From Epinephelus fuscoguttatus (lineage: Eukaryota; Chordata; Actinopteri; Perciformes; Serranidae): a stretch of 64,000 nucleotides of DNA. The DNA lies in contig NC_064756.1 in NCBI RefSeq assembly GCF_011397635.1, positions 35,440,996-35,504,995 on the forward strand, in the 5' to 3' direction. The notes beneath the pieces were generated by a model. It was not told the origin of the DNA. It saw nothing but the letters and a program-made list of their open reading frames with translations, and made no database searches. Shown here piece after piece: positions 21,169-32,691 of the stretch. How positions within the stretch are numbered: position 1 is the stretch's first letter; every line of letters starts with the position of its first letter. A program made the translations under genes and the position numbers.

Positions 21169-21268
21169 NNNNNNNNNNNNNNNNNNNNNNNNNNNNNNNN
21201 NNNNNNNNNNNNNNNNNNNNNNNNNNNNNNNNNNNNNNNNNNNNNNNNNNNNNNNNNNNNNNNNNNNN
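21169..21268. other. Assembly gap, 100 N
   Basis: Exactly 100 N characters, which usually marks a gap of unknown size. It separates the LINE array from duplication copy A, so adjacency of the two is not proven. Confidence 0.98.
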
Positions 21269-23021
21269 CATACCTGGTAATCATTATGGCATCAGGATGA
21301 TAACTTGCCATTGTGAGCAGGCTAGCATGCTGACATTAGCATTATCTTGAAGCACTACAGTGCCCAGGTTCAGCCTCACAGAGCCACTAGTCTGTCTGTA
21401 CACTCTTAGCACTATTATGTGTTAGTCAAAGGTGCAGATTTCACAAGGTGCAAGATACAGAACATGTGCCCAATTTTTAATTAAGGGAAATGGAATGCTA
21501 GTACCATTTTGCATTCTTACAACACAGGTAACTACAATAGATGTTTCCTCTAGGCCCGTGGCCACACCATCAAGTGTGAGCTTGACTTTCCAAGGGAAAA
21601 AGTTTGGACACCTTTGCTTCAGAGGAGGGCTCATCAACTAAAGGGCCAGAAATTTTCTAAGCTGACACTTCGGGATCAGACTTTCAAATTATACATGTAT
21701 GTGGGTGCCTGTTTATGTTTTGAAATAACATGAAAAGATATATTATCGGTGGAGGGTCTGGGGACCCTACCCCAGGAAAAAAAATGTGATTAAAACAAAT
21801 TTTCTGCACTTCTACACCACCTGTACTCACCGAGATTAGTTCGCTTGATGGTGTTGTGAAAATCAAGGATGTATCAGTTTTGTACAGTACAGTATGATTG
21901 GGTGGGCCCTAAACTGAGAGTATAATCATAATAATCTGGGGAGGAATCTACCATTTGGCCTCCAACTTAAAGGGCCCAAACAGTTACATAACTCTATTAT
22001 GATGTTCAGATATGGAAAATACTGAATTATGTTACTGTTCTAACTCTTTGTACCCCACTCTCCAACATTATAGAAAAATTAAAAGCTCCTCTTTGAACAG
22101 ACTTGCTGAGTTGGTGAGGCCCTATCTGAGAAATGCCTTGCCTGATGGTTTTGTGAGAGCATCCCCAAGCTTATAGGCAGGCGGGTAGGGACCCTGCCAC
22201 TGTGGTCCACACACACCCTTCCTGCAGTGGGGCAGAGTCCGCAGCCTTGTTGGGCAGGGTGAGTGTCCAGTACATATGGACAGCAGTGTTATGGTTTACA
22301 CCCAGTCTGTTCATACAGGACATGTTGGGCTGTTTGTTGGCAACTTTGTGGTCAAAGGTCAAAGATAACTGTGACCTCAAAAAAACAGATGCTAATCAAA
22401 TGTCTAATTGGATAAAATGGGTGATTAAATGAGTGATGACATTTTCCACACAAAGGGTCAAAGGTCAACTTCAGTATGAAATCATAATGTTCTAAAACGT
22501 CATTTTTTCTGGGTGTAATTTAACATGTTAACTCAGGAACAGAAGGGGAGACATTTGGTCAGACAGTGAATTGGTGACACTAATCTTGGGTGTCCACCTT
22601 GAAACTGCGCTGATCGTATAGATCATCTGTGCTGCCAGGTTGAAGATGTGTGATGCATCCATGTTTCACCCAAAAATACACTTAATATCTTTTATTAAAT
22701 TCCTTCAAAGTTTTCACTGCTTATATCGTCTCAGTGTGGACAGACATGGACATAAACTGCAATTTAGCAAACAACTGTGAGGTGGTAAATCTGCTTTAGT
22801 GTAACAGATTGTTTCTCAACTGGTGTTCATGAATGTAGAGGAACAGCCTCTCTGGACTTCCCTTCAACCAGTATTATCAGTGAACAAGACAACAAGACAC
22901 CACCGGAGGGTCAAGTGTTTAGGACTCACCCCTGTATTTCCCCGACTGGACAAAAAAACTTCTTTCAGCCATCCTTAGGCCAAAAGGAGGTAAAAAGTCA
23001 CTTGGGATCCCTCAAGTTTCA

Positions 23022-23155
23022 GATGCCATCTTAAAGTATCCAGCCTTGGGGTAAAACGCGGTGATGAACGACCCACTAGTTGTCGTGAGATGCCATCTTA
23101 AAGTATCCAGCCTTGGGGTAAAACGCGGTGATGAACGACCCACTAGTTGTCGTGA
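23022..23155 (+). repeat. Two-copy 67-bp tandem duplication
   Basis: The unit from GATGCCATCTTAAAGTATCC to GTTGTCGTGA is present twice, head to tail and identical. The matching place in copy A' (about 56818) has it once, so it arose after the segmental duplication or differs between haplotypes. Confidence 0.93.
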
Positions 23156-23476
23156 GACAATGCTTTTTCTCGGCCACATCCTGTCTATTCATGTAGCCTT
23201 GGGAAATTCCGCCCTACCCTCTCTTACCAAATGTGTGTGACAAAATTGAAATGTCTGTTGGAAGTGAAATTTTACATTTTATCCATATTATATATTTGGA
23301 GTTAAAATATAGTTGGATTTATTAATCAACCTGTTTTCATGAATATGTGCTTCCTCATTTTGTTTTTCATTATATGTTGCCACTATAGGTTAGTCTAGAG
23401 TGTGTGTATTTGAAGCAATTTATACTTTGCTGATACACGTGGTATAATAATTGTATTCATTTTAATTGGATGTTAA

Positions 23477-25074
23477 AGGGATAGTTCAACATTTTGGCAA
23501 ATTCTATTGCTGTAATCCCTATAGTCATATGAGTAGGTACATTACCTTTAATTGTCAGTGCGTGCTGTTCTGAGATCAGTGGGACAGTGCTGCCCTGAAA
23601 TGGAGTGAATGGTACAGGTCCTTCTCTCCCTCAAAACTAATCAAATACACCATCAAATGACTCCAAAAGGCTCTAGTGGAAAACACATGGCTTGCGCATT
23701 CTCCACGCTATGAAATAATAATGTATAATTAAGTAACATTACGACACATGAAGCAAATACTCGGAACTACTTTCTTAAGTAAACCACTGGGTGGAGTGAC
23801 ACAGTGCGTACCTGAGACAGTGCCGTTGTTATTGCTTGTAGCCATTAGCGGTATCGTCAGCTGAACACACCAGAAGGTTTGAGGAAAGTTTACAAGTGTT
23901 TTGTAAATCATGGTTTACACATGTATTGTAAAAGGTTGCAGTAACAAGCCGAAGACATAGAGCAAAGTGAAGTTTCACGTAGTTCCAACCAGTAATACGG
24001 ACAGGATGAAATAATGGCTATTTGTGCTGGACATCGACCCCAACACGCCTGTGGAAATGGTTCGGAAAATGTTTATGTGCTCCGGCCATTTTTTACTGGA
24101 GGACTACGCTGAAAGGATGGAGCGCAGAAGCTCAGGAATGTTTCAAATGCTTTTCTTGAAAGATAGTGTCATACCATCTGTCGGCATCACAAAAGCGAGC
24201 AGGCGTGGTAAGTGATCGTTATGTATCTTGCTCAGAAATCTCTCTGCTGTAACGTCCATGTTGAGTAACATTAGCCTACAACCCAAGCATGGTAAATAAG
24301 GCTAAAATGCAAATGTTGTTGTGGTTATGTTATGGATAAGTGCTTGCCCAGAGCATATAGTGAAGTGACTGGCATTACTTCTCATTGTTGGGAATAAACA
24401 GACTGCTAGGGAACATTTTATGTTGTTGTTCCCTCAGGAGTTGTGGTGATTTATGAGTGTGGAGTTAGCATGTTCTCCCCGTGTTCCGGTGATTATTTTG
24501 AGGCGTACTCTATATTTATATTGCACAGGTGTACCTAATAAAGTGGCCAGTAAGCCCCACATTTACACTACCGGCTCTGGGTCTCCTCAGCCCCTGGTTG
24601 CTCGGCAGCCTCAGCCTCTCTTCTTGCTCTCTCTTCTTCCAAAACCTGTAACTCTTCCTCTGTATATTCTGGCTTCTTCTCAACAAACTTGTTGTTTTGA
24701 TGGCAAGTAACTGTACTAAACATATGCTGTTTGAAATCACTACGCCCAGCAAGTACCATATGTTTGGAATGTAGTCCCGGCTGTGCATTTGGCTTCAAAA
24801 CAACTCTGTCTCGTAATATTACATTATTATTTCATAGCGTGGTGAATGTGTAAGCTACAAGTTGTCCACAAGAGCGTTTTGGAGTCATTTGATGGTGTAT
24901 TTGATTAGTTTTGAGGCAGAGAGGGACCTGTACCGTTCACCTCCATTTCAGCGGGCAGCTCTGCCCCACCGATCTCAGAACAGCACGCACTGACAGTTAA
25001 AGGTAATGTACCTACTCATATGACTATAGGGATTACGGCAATAGGCGAATTTGCCAAAATGTCGAACTATCCCT
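23477..25074. mobile_element. Kolobok-like DNA transposon with long inverted repeats
   Basis: The ends read AGGGATAGTTCAACATTTTG at the left and the complement, with one change, at the right. The inverted homology extends over roughly 200 bases inward. TTAA flanks both sides (23473-23476 and 25075-25078). A THAP-like coding segment lies inside. TTAA target sites plus THAP is the known signature of Kolobok transposons. The element is about 1.6 kb and lacks a full transposase, so it is non-autonomous. Confidence 0.78.
23910..24215 (+). pseudogene. THAP domain remnant inside the Kolobok-like element
   Basis: The ATG at 23910 opens a frame reading MVYTCIVKGCSNKPK, a stop (TAG), SKVKFHVVPTS, a stop (TAA), then WLFVLDIDPNTP and MFMCSGHFLLEDY. 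The pattern C-X4-C ... C-X2-H with a following F and DY is that of the THAP zinc-binding DNA-recognition domain. Two in-frame stops are the same in copy A', so they predate the duplication. The frame runs on to about 24215 without further recognised domains. Confidence 0.72.
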
Positions 25075-25925
25075 TTAAGAACCGATTTAAACCATAATGA
25101 GAAAAGTGTGTGCCTATCGCGTAACATTTCAAAGTATATGATCTTGTATGATAATGTAGCACCCTTAGTCTTGACTTTTAGGTTTAATGGATACTCATAT
25201 CGCTCTAGGTCCGGTAGGAGTTGCACCAGGAAGTGACTCACAAAAGGGAGTGGGTGTTGGCATTTGAACAGGTGATATTTTAATATCAATGCAAAACAAA
25301 TGATATACATCAACAGCTTGGCTGTGCATTTATTTACCAAAATAAGGCGCCATAAAATAAAAGAAAACCAACAGAAGAGTCCATAGAACCCAAGCTCTCC
25401 TGCTCGAAGGGTTCTGGTAAGGTCAGCTCAAGAAAAAAAAAGGATCCAATGTGTGTGTATGTGTGTTCTGTGTATCAATGTCCATTCAGTTTCTTTTGTC
25501 CTCAATTTCTATAACTACTACCCGAGTAGGTGAGGAGTGTGTGTCTTATCTGTTCTCAGAGTGTGAGATTCAGATGATCTGGAGTCGTCAAGGTAGGTTC
25601 TGCAGCTGGCCACACTGCATCTCCAACTCTCTCTCTCTCAGAATCGCTGGGCTGGGCTCGCCATCTTAATCATGTCTCTCTATTTCTCAGACAGTAGTTC
25701 AGACTAGCAAAAAAAACCAACCGAGTCTCAAGCATTTACTCTCACAAAGGGGTTTTTCTCCTCGGCTCACAGCTTATCGGGATGAAACCTGGATTCGCCT
25801 GTGACTACCAGGTCTGCCTGCGGACTTCTCTGCCTTCATCCGTGGCTGTCTGCTACTCTTTGCTTCGTGTTTTCTTTGTTTTTCTGCAACCAACTCTCTC
25901 GATATGGTCTGCTCTGCTGCCGTTT

Positions 25926-26085
25926 GTTTTGTGTCCGAGAAAATGGCGTCTGCTCACGGGTGCAGACGCCATTTCTCTCAGACACAAAACAAACGGCAGA
26001 GAGAAAATGGCGTCTGCACCCGTGAGCAGTTTTGTGTCTGAGAGAAAATGGCATCTGCTCACGGGTGCAGACTTCACGCGATACC
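25926..26085. repeat. Hairpin-forming minisatellite
   Basis: A module GAGAAAATGGCGTCTG, followed by CTCACGGGTGCAGACGCC, is repeated in alternating orientation together with TTTTGTGTC blocks. The segment folds into long near-perfect stems (for example GGCGTCTG with CAGACGCC). Copy A' has the same array at 59620-59775. No gene is supported here. Confidence 0.8.
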
Positions 26086-27171
26086 TGACCTAGGTTCACG
26101 GGGAATACAGACACTAACAGGGGAACACTGCCCCCTACTGGAGGTTTACTGGAACTGTCTAAATGACAAATATAGGGTTAGCAACCTGATTTTTCATGCT
26201 GGTTACAATAAGAAGCATTAAGTTTCTTTTGAAATAAAGTAATTAGCCTGTTTACAACTACAACTTTATCAGATCCGCCCACTTTGGCCGGTTAAAAACA
26301 TCAGCGCTCGCTCTCTTGTATTTCCTCTCTGCTCTTTCTCTTGTGCTCTTCTTCTTGTTTTTGCTCTTTTCATATCTTAGCCTCTTTCATATTTACGTTT
26401 TAGTTATGCTTTTTTACTCTTATGATCAACGTTATTTTAAACTTTTAAGTTTTGCTTATCTGGTTTTCTTTTATCTCCAGTGTTTTCAACATTTGTATGC
26501 ACGTTAATAGTAACTTTGATTTCACTATTATTATAAGCGAGTAATTATAACAAAGTAGACAAGTGCCCTTTTCGACCTGCCTCTTCAACCAAAGATTCAT
26601 CTAATCCAGCAGCTGCCAGCCACTTGCCACAGTGGTTCTTTTGCCAAACCCCATAGGCTTTCTGCAGCATAAAGCAACCAACGTTGGGGTACCCTCAGGG
26701 CTTCACAGGCTCAAATGCTCCCCACCACAATGCGCCAGCTGGTTTCATTCAGCTGGAAAGTCTGGGAGCTGCAAAGTGACAGTTCAGGGCCCCAGGAGAA
26801 ATGCCTGCATGATTCGCTGCTAAGAAGGGAGGCAACAAACTCTCCTCACAGGTGACCCGTTGGGCAGTGGTATCCTCATTCATGTATTCAGTTGTTACCT
26901 ATTTAGCTTAGATAAATTTTCATTTATCGCCAAGCCATTGTCTGTAGATATTTCTCAAAACATTTTCAAAAAGGTATTTCCCCTACATTAATCATTATGT
27001 TGAGGATACAAATTGAGTTCAAATAGTGTTTAACAGGACAATAAACAATAGAGCTGACAGTTTGGCCACCCATTTAGACATGAAAGCAAAACTCAGTTCA
27101 CTTGAAGTGCTGCTTTGAAAAACTTTTCACAACTTCACAGGATCATTTGTCTATGTGACAGTGAGTCTCCT

Positions 27172-27935
27172 TGTAACGGGTGTAGGATGAACCCAATTGC
27201 AGCACAAATGAACCAGGTTTGCAGTGTAACAGCTTTTATTCAGCAGGTAAATGCAAGCACACAGACAATCACTTGATGTGTCAGTGGGTATGGCAGGATT
27301 CGAACGCCGGTCTCCCGTGTGGTAAGCAAGGACTTTACCACAAGACCAACAGGGCAGGCAGGAATCACAGTGAGGCTCGTGAGCAGTTAATTGTCCACAG
27401 TTCTCAACAGGCTCAACGAGTGTGTTGGAGGGGAAATGTCTCAAATTCACTGCTGTTGGAAGTCTTCCTGGCAGTTGGTACAGATGAGGGCTGGGAACGG
27501 ATCCGGACCTTGAGACGAAGTCGGGTAGGCTGACGGTACCAGAGATGAGGAGCTGACGGGGTGTAGCTGACACAGTGGATCTACCGGCAGAGCAGGAACA
27601 GGCTGAGTGCCAACCAGCCACAGACTGACGACGGACAGAAAGCAGGCAGGCAATACTCGTAGTCGAGGACAGAAGGCTGGTGGATTTACCGGGGCTGAGA
27701 CATGAAGCAAAGGTCGGAGGCGAGTCGGTCGATACCAGGAAGCAGTCCGGAAACAAACGCTGGAGAGTCAGGCATGAGAGCGAAGACAATCTGGCAAAGT
27801 GAGTGGAGTGAGGCTGCATATAAGCTGGCTTGATTGGAGATGGTGAGCAGGTGACAGCAGCAGGTGAAAGCAGTGAAGCTGATGAGGGGTGTGGCTGAGC
27901 AGCAGAGCAGGGGAGAGGGAGAGCAGACTGTGACA
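27172..27935. mobile_element. Solo LTR, 764 bp, with 5-bp target duplication
   Basis: It begins TGTAACGGGTG and ends ACTGTGACA, has TG...CA termini and is flanked by CTCCT on both sides (27167-27171 and 27936-27940). Copy A' carries the empty site with a single CTCCT, which proves insertion. No internal retroelement genes are present, so it is a solo LTR, probably of Ty3/Gypsy type. Other LTRs in this window share the start TGTAAC, the motif GGACCCAAT-GCAGCACAA and the end GTGACA. Confidence 0.87.
27291..27356 (-). other. tRNA(Gly)-like segment inside the solo LTR
   Basis: The minus strand reads GGTCTTGTGGTAAAG (A-box-like) and CACGGGAGACCGGCGTTCGAA (B box GTTCGAATCC). Order and spacing resemble tRNA-Gly. 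The T-arm does not pair well, so it is not a functional tRNA gene. It may be captured tRNA/SINE sequence. Confidence 0.5.
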
Positions 27936-28558
27936 CTCCTAAGTACAGGGTAACAGCAGTAACAGCGCCAGGTCACCATCGGTTGGGCATCCCTCCTTCT
28001 CTTTCAGCTCTCGCCAGCGTGTGAAAGCCGGGCCAATATTAATCCTTGTTCAAGCTCTTGATTTATCGCTCTCCTGTTTTATTTCTTTGTCTCCTTGGAC
28101 AACACCTTCACCTCCTTCTTCCTTTTCTTTATCACTTCAGCCATGACAACCATGTCTAACTTCATTCACCTCTGTTCGGTTACGCTACTCTAAAGAGAGG
28201 AAGGGGATATGACGTATGCCATAAAGCAGCCAAATTTTGTAGTCTTTTTTGTGTCTGGGTTCCTACCCGACCCTGAAACTGCATAGTGCCAGTGCAAGTG
28301 AAACAGATGCTCTCAAGCAATGACGGATGTGTCATCCAACCTATTGTGAGTTGATGTACCATCACAAGGATCTTGGATATATATTTTGAGGGCTCAAAAA
28401 CTCAGTTGTGTTGCTTTAAGATATTTTAATAAATGCCAAAAATGTCAACCTGCTGGTGGCCCTGCAGGAAATTTCAGGGGATAACCAAAGACAGTAGGAT
28501 TTCTCCTGAAGAGCATGTGTTGTTCATACATGCAATTATGAACCAAAAAGTGTCAATC

Positions 28559-29134
28559 TGTAACAGGTGGTGTTTGGACCCAATAGCAGCACAACAGAGA
28601 CCAGAAACAGTTAGTAATAATGTGTATTGTTATTATTTCGTAGGTACAGAGCAGGGATTCAAAACAACACCCGGTTCAGTTCTACACTCTGGGATAGTCT
28701 CTTCTCAAAGTTCTTGGCAGCCCAGCTGGTTTGGCAGGCTAATCCAGGCCAAGAGGTAGGCAGGTGAGCAGGGGTGCTAGCTCAACAACAAACAGTTCAA
28801 TTCAGCAGTAAGCAACAGTACCGTGGAGAAGCAGGTAGGTTCGTAGTTTAGGAGGCAGGAAATCCGGAAGCAGGTAAATACACAGTCCAAACAGACAAAC
28901 TAGAAGGAAGCACGCAGAAGGCAGGTCGAGGCCAGGCGGAGGGTTGAGAAGACAGCAGGTGAGTACTCACAGGATGCACACACGATGGCGAGTGTGGTGA
29001 CATGGTGAAAATCTCTGGACCACAGGAGACCCCAGGTAAGCTGAGTGGAACACTCACTGTAGCGCTGTCATCGTTGTTGGATGAAAATGCTAAGCAGCCA
29101 CAGGCAAACAGGAACCAAGGACACAGAAGCAGGT
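28559..29134 (+). mobile_element. LTR, left part, truncated (copy A)
   Basis: It starts TGTAACAGGTGGTGTTTGGA after CAATC, the same insertion point as the solo LTR at 49605. It is interrupted at about 29134, where similarity to copy A' ends. Its presence at one site in all four duplication copies means it was inserted before they arose. Further LTR-like sequence (CACAAAACACAGTG onward, near 29230) may continue in a rearranged form. Confidence 0.68.
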
Positions 29135-29532
29135 CTTTTGGTTGGAAACAGAAATCTGAGGCACTTACTGAGAATCAGAGGAAGAAGGCAGGTCAGAGGC
29201 AGGCAGGGTCGGCGCAATGTTTTTACTTCAACACAAAACACAGTGTACTCTTCTGAGGATTCAACATCTCCTTTATTTCTCGCGCTTACAGAGCTCAACA
29301 TTAACCGGAACCACAACAACCCAAATCTTATTCCTTCACCTCCCAGAGGTGAGGTATACTACATCCCTCCCTTCTCAGATGCTAACTCACTTGAATTTCC
29401 CTTGGGGATGAATACATTTCTTTCTATTCTATTCTAATATCTCAGGAATATAAACATGCCTAACTATGAAACTCCATTCACACATTCTGCTGTTGATAAC
29501 ACATTCAACTTTCAATATGCAACATTTTTAAG

Positions 29533-29890
29533 TCCTCACTTGTCATAGTCTCTATACAGACTCTACATTCAGTGAACGTAGTGGAACAGCGGAAGAGCCC
29601 TGGTTTCCGGTTGTAGGTTGTTTGTAGTCCGCGTGATATTGACCGATCGCGTTTGAGCCGGCTGCTAACGAGGCGGAACATAATTGGCGTCACTGCGAAC
29701 TCTGAATCCATCGCAATGGTTCAGCATATTTACTTTTATATAAACGGAAGTTGGAAACAGAAATTCGCCTCCTCCACCCAAATCAAACCGGAATGCCAAA
29801 AAATCAGGAGTCTGCCCCCAGAGGCTGTATCGCCGTCTGCCGGAAGTCAGACACCAAATACAGCAGATGGATTACGAGAATGCACTTGCC
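29533..29890 (+). repeat. Interspersed repeat R, copy 1
   Basis: A ~350-bp segment from CTCTATACAGACTCTACATT to ACGAGAATGC is related, in inverse orientation, to 35536-35935. Shared blocks include GAGCCCTGGTTTCCGGTTGT and CGCCGTCTGCCGGAAGTCAG. No coding function is seen; it is likely a short transposon family. Confidence 0.7.
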
Positions 29891-29990
29891 ATAACTCACA
29901 CTAAATACAGGTATTTACTGCAAACATGTAGTGAATAACCATTTATGCTCAAACAGGAATTTAACCAATCTTTCTCTTCACAAAGCACCG

Positions 29991-30033
29991 CTTTTCTTTT
30001 CTTTTCTTTTCTTTTCTTTTCTTTTCTTTTCTT
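29991..30033 (+). repeat. (CTTTT)n microsatellite
   Basis: Eight to nine head-to-tail CTTTT units without interruption. Confidence 0.95.
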
Positions 30034-30129
30034 CGAGACACATGACCTGAATGGTGAGGGGTGGACTACCCTGCCATTAAGACAACACCGTAGATCTTTC
30101 TGCTCCATTATAGCAAATGTCTGTCTAAG

Positions 30130-30900
30130 TGACTTAGTCTGTTAGATGGGCTGGCCTTCACCTGGCTCTTTGAGTTTGAGCTCCCTGCTGGGGAATTTTA
30201 TCTGTGGCCTGCATTTCAACAGGTTGTGTGTGCGACCTCTCTCCATCTTTGCCAGTTGGTACTGTCCCTTACTCTTGTTGAATCCAAAGTTTCACAAATG
30301 ACACATGACATAACATCTTCCTGCCATCCTTTACAAGATTGACTGAATTTTCTCTCCTGCGCACAATAGTGTGTGGGTCTCGTTCAAATGGCATCAAAAG
30401 TTTGTTTAATTTTACTGACGGAGGAGGACTTTGTCTGTTGCTCCTCTGACTCTGTCTGCATCAACACGTCCCTTCTCCTTTCTTGCAGCATCAGCCTGGC
30501 AAACTGCAATATCTTGATAGGTTGTGATTGACTGTTTGCTGACAGTTAGGGACGTTTAGTTCTGATTTTGTGGTTATATAGCAGTTCTGATAGACTGTGA
30601 CCAGTGACACAGTGAGGGGTGCTACAGTAGGCCATAAGGAAAACATCAAGCTCAGTGCACCAGTCTTCACCTTCAGACTGAGCTGCACATATGGCCTTAC
30701 AAAGGGTCCTGTTCTGTCTTTCAGCTTCACCGTTTGCCTGAGGCCAGTATGGTGTGACATGGCAGTGTGTGATGCCATTTTCTTTGAGATATGTTTTGTT
30801 AATCTAATTGCACTCCATGAGTTGTAAATGAGTGTCTCAAACATTTTATTATGTGCCTTGATGTGTGGTTCCTGAGAATATCTGCAGTCACCCACCTTGA
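30130..30900 (-). pseudogene. Ty3/Gypsy integrase remnant
   Basis: The minus strand at 30790-30549 reads YLKENGITHCHVTPYWPQAN, then GEAERQNRTL, and later WCTELDVFLMAYCSTPH and VTGHSLSELLYNHKIRTK. This is the end of a retroviral-type integrase core: the E of GEAER is the third catalytic acid of DD-35-E. The upstream part with both aspartates is not recognisable, and the downstream part is degenerate to about 30130. No LTRs or other pol domains are seen in frame. Confidence 0.75.
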
Positions 30901-31900
30901 ATAATAGACAGTAGTAGGTGGTCTCCTGTCTGCCATGGCTTGGCTGAGAGCTCTAGAAGGGTCGTGCTGTGAAGAAGAGCTGTTGAGTTGGCTGGTTTAT
31001 TAAAGTTATGTAGCACCTTTCGGAACCAAAGCTGTTTTTCAGGGTAATTAGGTGTCAACTGCAAAACAAAAAGTCCAATACTTTCCGAAGCAGTGAACAT
31101 GAGGAAATTAGCAAAATGAAATCCGATGATGCAGAATGTATTTAGCAATAGCAATAATGACGATGAAGCAATTGGCAAGATGCTGCAATATCTGAATAAA
31201 AATGACAGCTGTCCGAGGCCCAGAATGAGGCCCAGAAGCACAGGACTCTTAAGGTCAAGTATTTGGCAGAACATGTTTTTCAGAAATTGAGCAATCTTAA
31301 ATGGTCTCACTCTGGGAGAAGTCTTAGAACAGAGTGACAGACATTGTGATAGGAAACATTTTGGTTTGAAAAAGGATGTCGGCAGAACAAAGTGTGGTGG
31401 AACACCAAGTGAGATAAACATACGAGCAACTTCTAGGAAATCACACAAAGCACACACACTCACACACACATACATGGAAAGTTAGTTATGATGTTTATCT
31501 GAGGAAGGGTAGATCGAGCCTTTGTCATCGAGTCTTCCTTCAATAACCACACATTAACCAAAGCATTGTTTAAACCTAAGTATCTGCTACATAATAACAT
31601 GCAAATGTAACATATCCATAGCTTGCAGAAACGTACATGGCCATTTTATTTTCTGGCCAGTGGGTTGAAATGAACACATTAATCATGTCAGGTTGCAAAT
31701 ACCAAATGCCTTGTTGTTTTTAACCAGTGGGACGTTTGTCATGTTATCAGCACATTTACAGCCTTCAGTATTTCAAATGAGTGAAGTCCAAGCAGCAACC
31801 TGCAAGGCTGAGAAATAAAGCTGATGAGGAAGTGCCCAAACTGCAGTTCATCAAATGGCCACTTGAGGGTGGCTCCAAAGCAGAGTAAATCCCCATAGAC
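30901..31900. other. No gene recognised
   Basis: A stretch next to the integrase remnant and before an L2 fragment. Open frames here have no recognisable domain. Part may be further decayed Gypsy sequence. Confidence 0.35.
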
Positions 31901-31904
31901 AGCC

Positions 31905-32410
31905 ATGTTAACATGCCCAACTTTACTACAGCTAGTCCAAAATGCTGCGCTGCTTAAAATTCTGTTGTTTGTTTTTAAAATCTTACATGGATTGGCCCCT
32001 CAGTATCTGGCGGAGCTGTTAAAAACTCACAATCCAGTCAGAGCCCTTAGGTCTTCAGGTGATCTGCTGCTTGAAGTGCCCAGATCAAGGCTTAAAACTA
32101 AAGGCGACCGAGCATTTTCAGTGGCTGCTCCCAAGCTCTGGAATAGCTTGTCATTGCATGTTAGACATGCAGAATCCCTGGGAAGATTTAAATCATCGTT
32201 AAAAACTCACCTTTTCTCGTTAGCTTTTGAACCCGTTTTTTTTTTTATGTGAAATTGATGTTGTTTCTAACTGTTTGTCTGTTTTTATATTTTGGTATTT
32301 ATCATTCTATTTATGTGGTATTGTAATTTTCACAGTGTTCTTGTAAAGCACTTTGGTGACTTCTGTCTTTTTAAATGTGCTATAGAAATAAATGTGTCCT
32401 TGACTTTGAA
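31905..32410 (+). mobile_element. L2-clade LINE, 3' end of ORF2 and tail
   Basis: The frame 31905-32252 reads LVQNAALLKILLFVFKILHG, LAPQYLAELL, then RLKTKGDRAFSVAAPKLWNS and SLKTHLFSLAF. This is the typical C-terminus of fish L2/Maui-type ORF2. The 3' tail TGTAAAGCACTTTGGTGACT with an AATAAA near 32390 is also typical. The element is strongly 5'-truncated. Confidence 0.83.
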
Positions 32411-32691
32411 ATTCTCCTGAAATTGTATGTTTTGTAACCATTTGTAACAGGATTGGTGTTTTGTTTGTTGCTGATCTGAAGTCATATCAAATTAAAATCA
32501 ATCAAGGGATGAAACAGAGAAGGTTGTATGGGTCACTTTAATGTTAGTAAAATTACAGGGAATGGGATTGAATATTCATCAGTACAATATGATCACACAT
32601 GTGCACATGCACAGAGAATGACATCCAAATAAACACATTTAAATATGGTATATATTACATATAGTGTAACATCATAACAATAATTCATCAA

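Larger units (their letters stand above)
21269..29134. repeat. Segmental duplication copy A
   Basis: The sequence from CATACCTGGTAATCATTATG onward recurs in the same order and strand at 55073-62074. Differences are mostly single-base indels, one extra 67-bp tandem unit and one 764-bp solo LTR in this copy. It holds a Kolobok-like element, a hairpin minisatellite and the start of an old LTR. Stretches 21,269-23,021 and 25,100-25,900 show no gene. The segment 22,440-22,870 with GGTCAAAGGTCAA is also related to the start of copy B. Confidence 0.92.

Noticed and set aside
22340-22470. GGTCAAAGGTCAA motifs as nuclear-receptor (DR1) sites
   Set aside because: They recur in many decayed repeat copies across the window; without a gene nearby I see no case for regulation.
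24453-24798. Overlapping frames inside the Kolobok-like element as genes
   Set aside because: They differ between the two copies through indels and show no recognised domain beyond a coiled-coil-like run.
23473-25078. P-element assignment for the THAP-containing transposon
   Set aside because: P elements make 8-bp duplications; here TTAA flanks both ends, which fits Kolobok.
26316-26507. 63-residue hydrophobic frame
   Set aside because: Phe/Leu/Tyr-rich by base composition (TTT/CTT runs); no signal or domain pattern.
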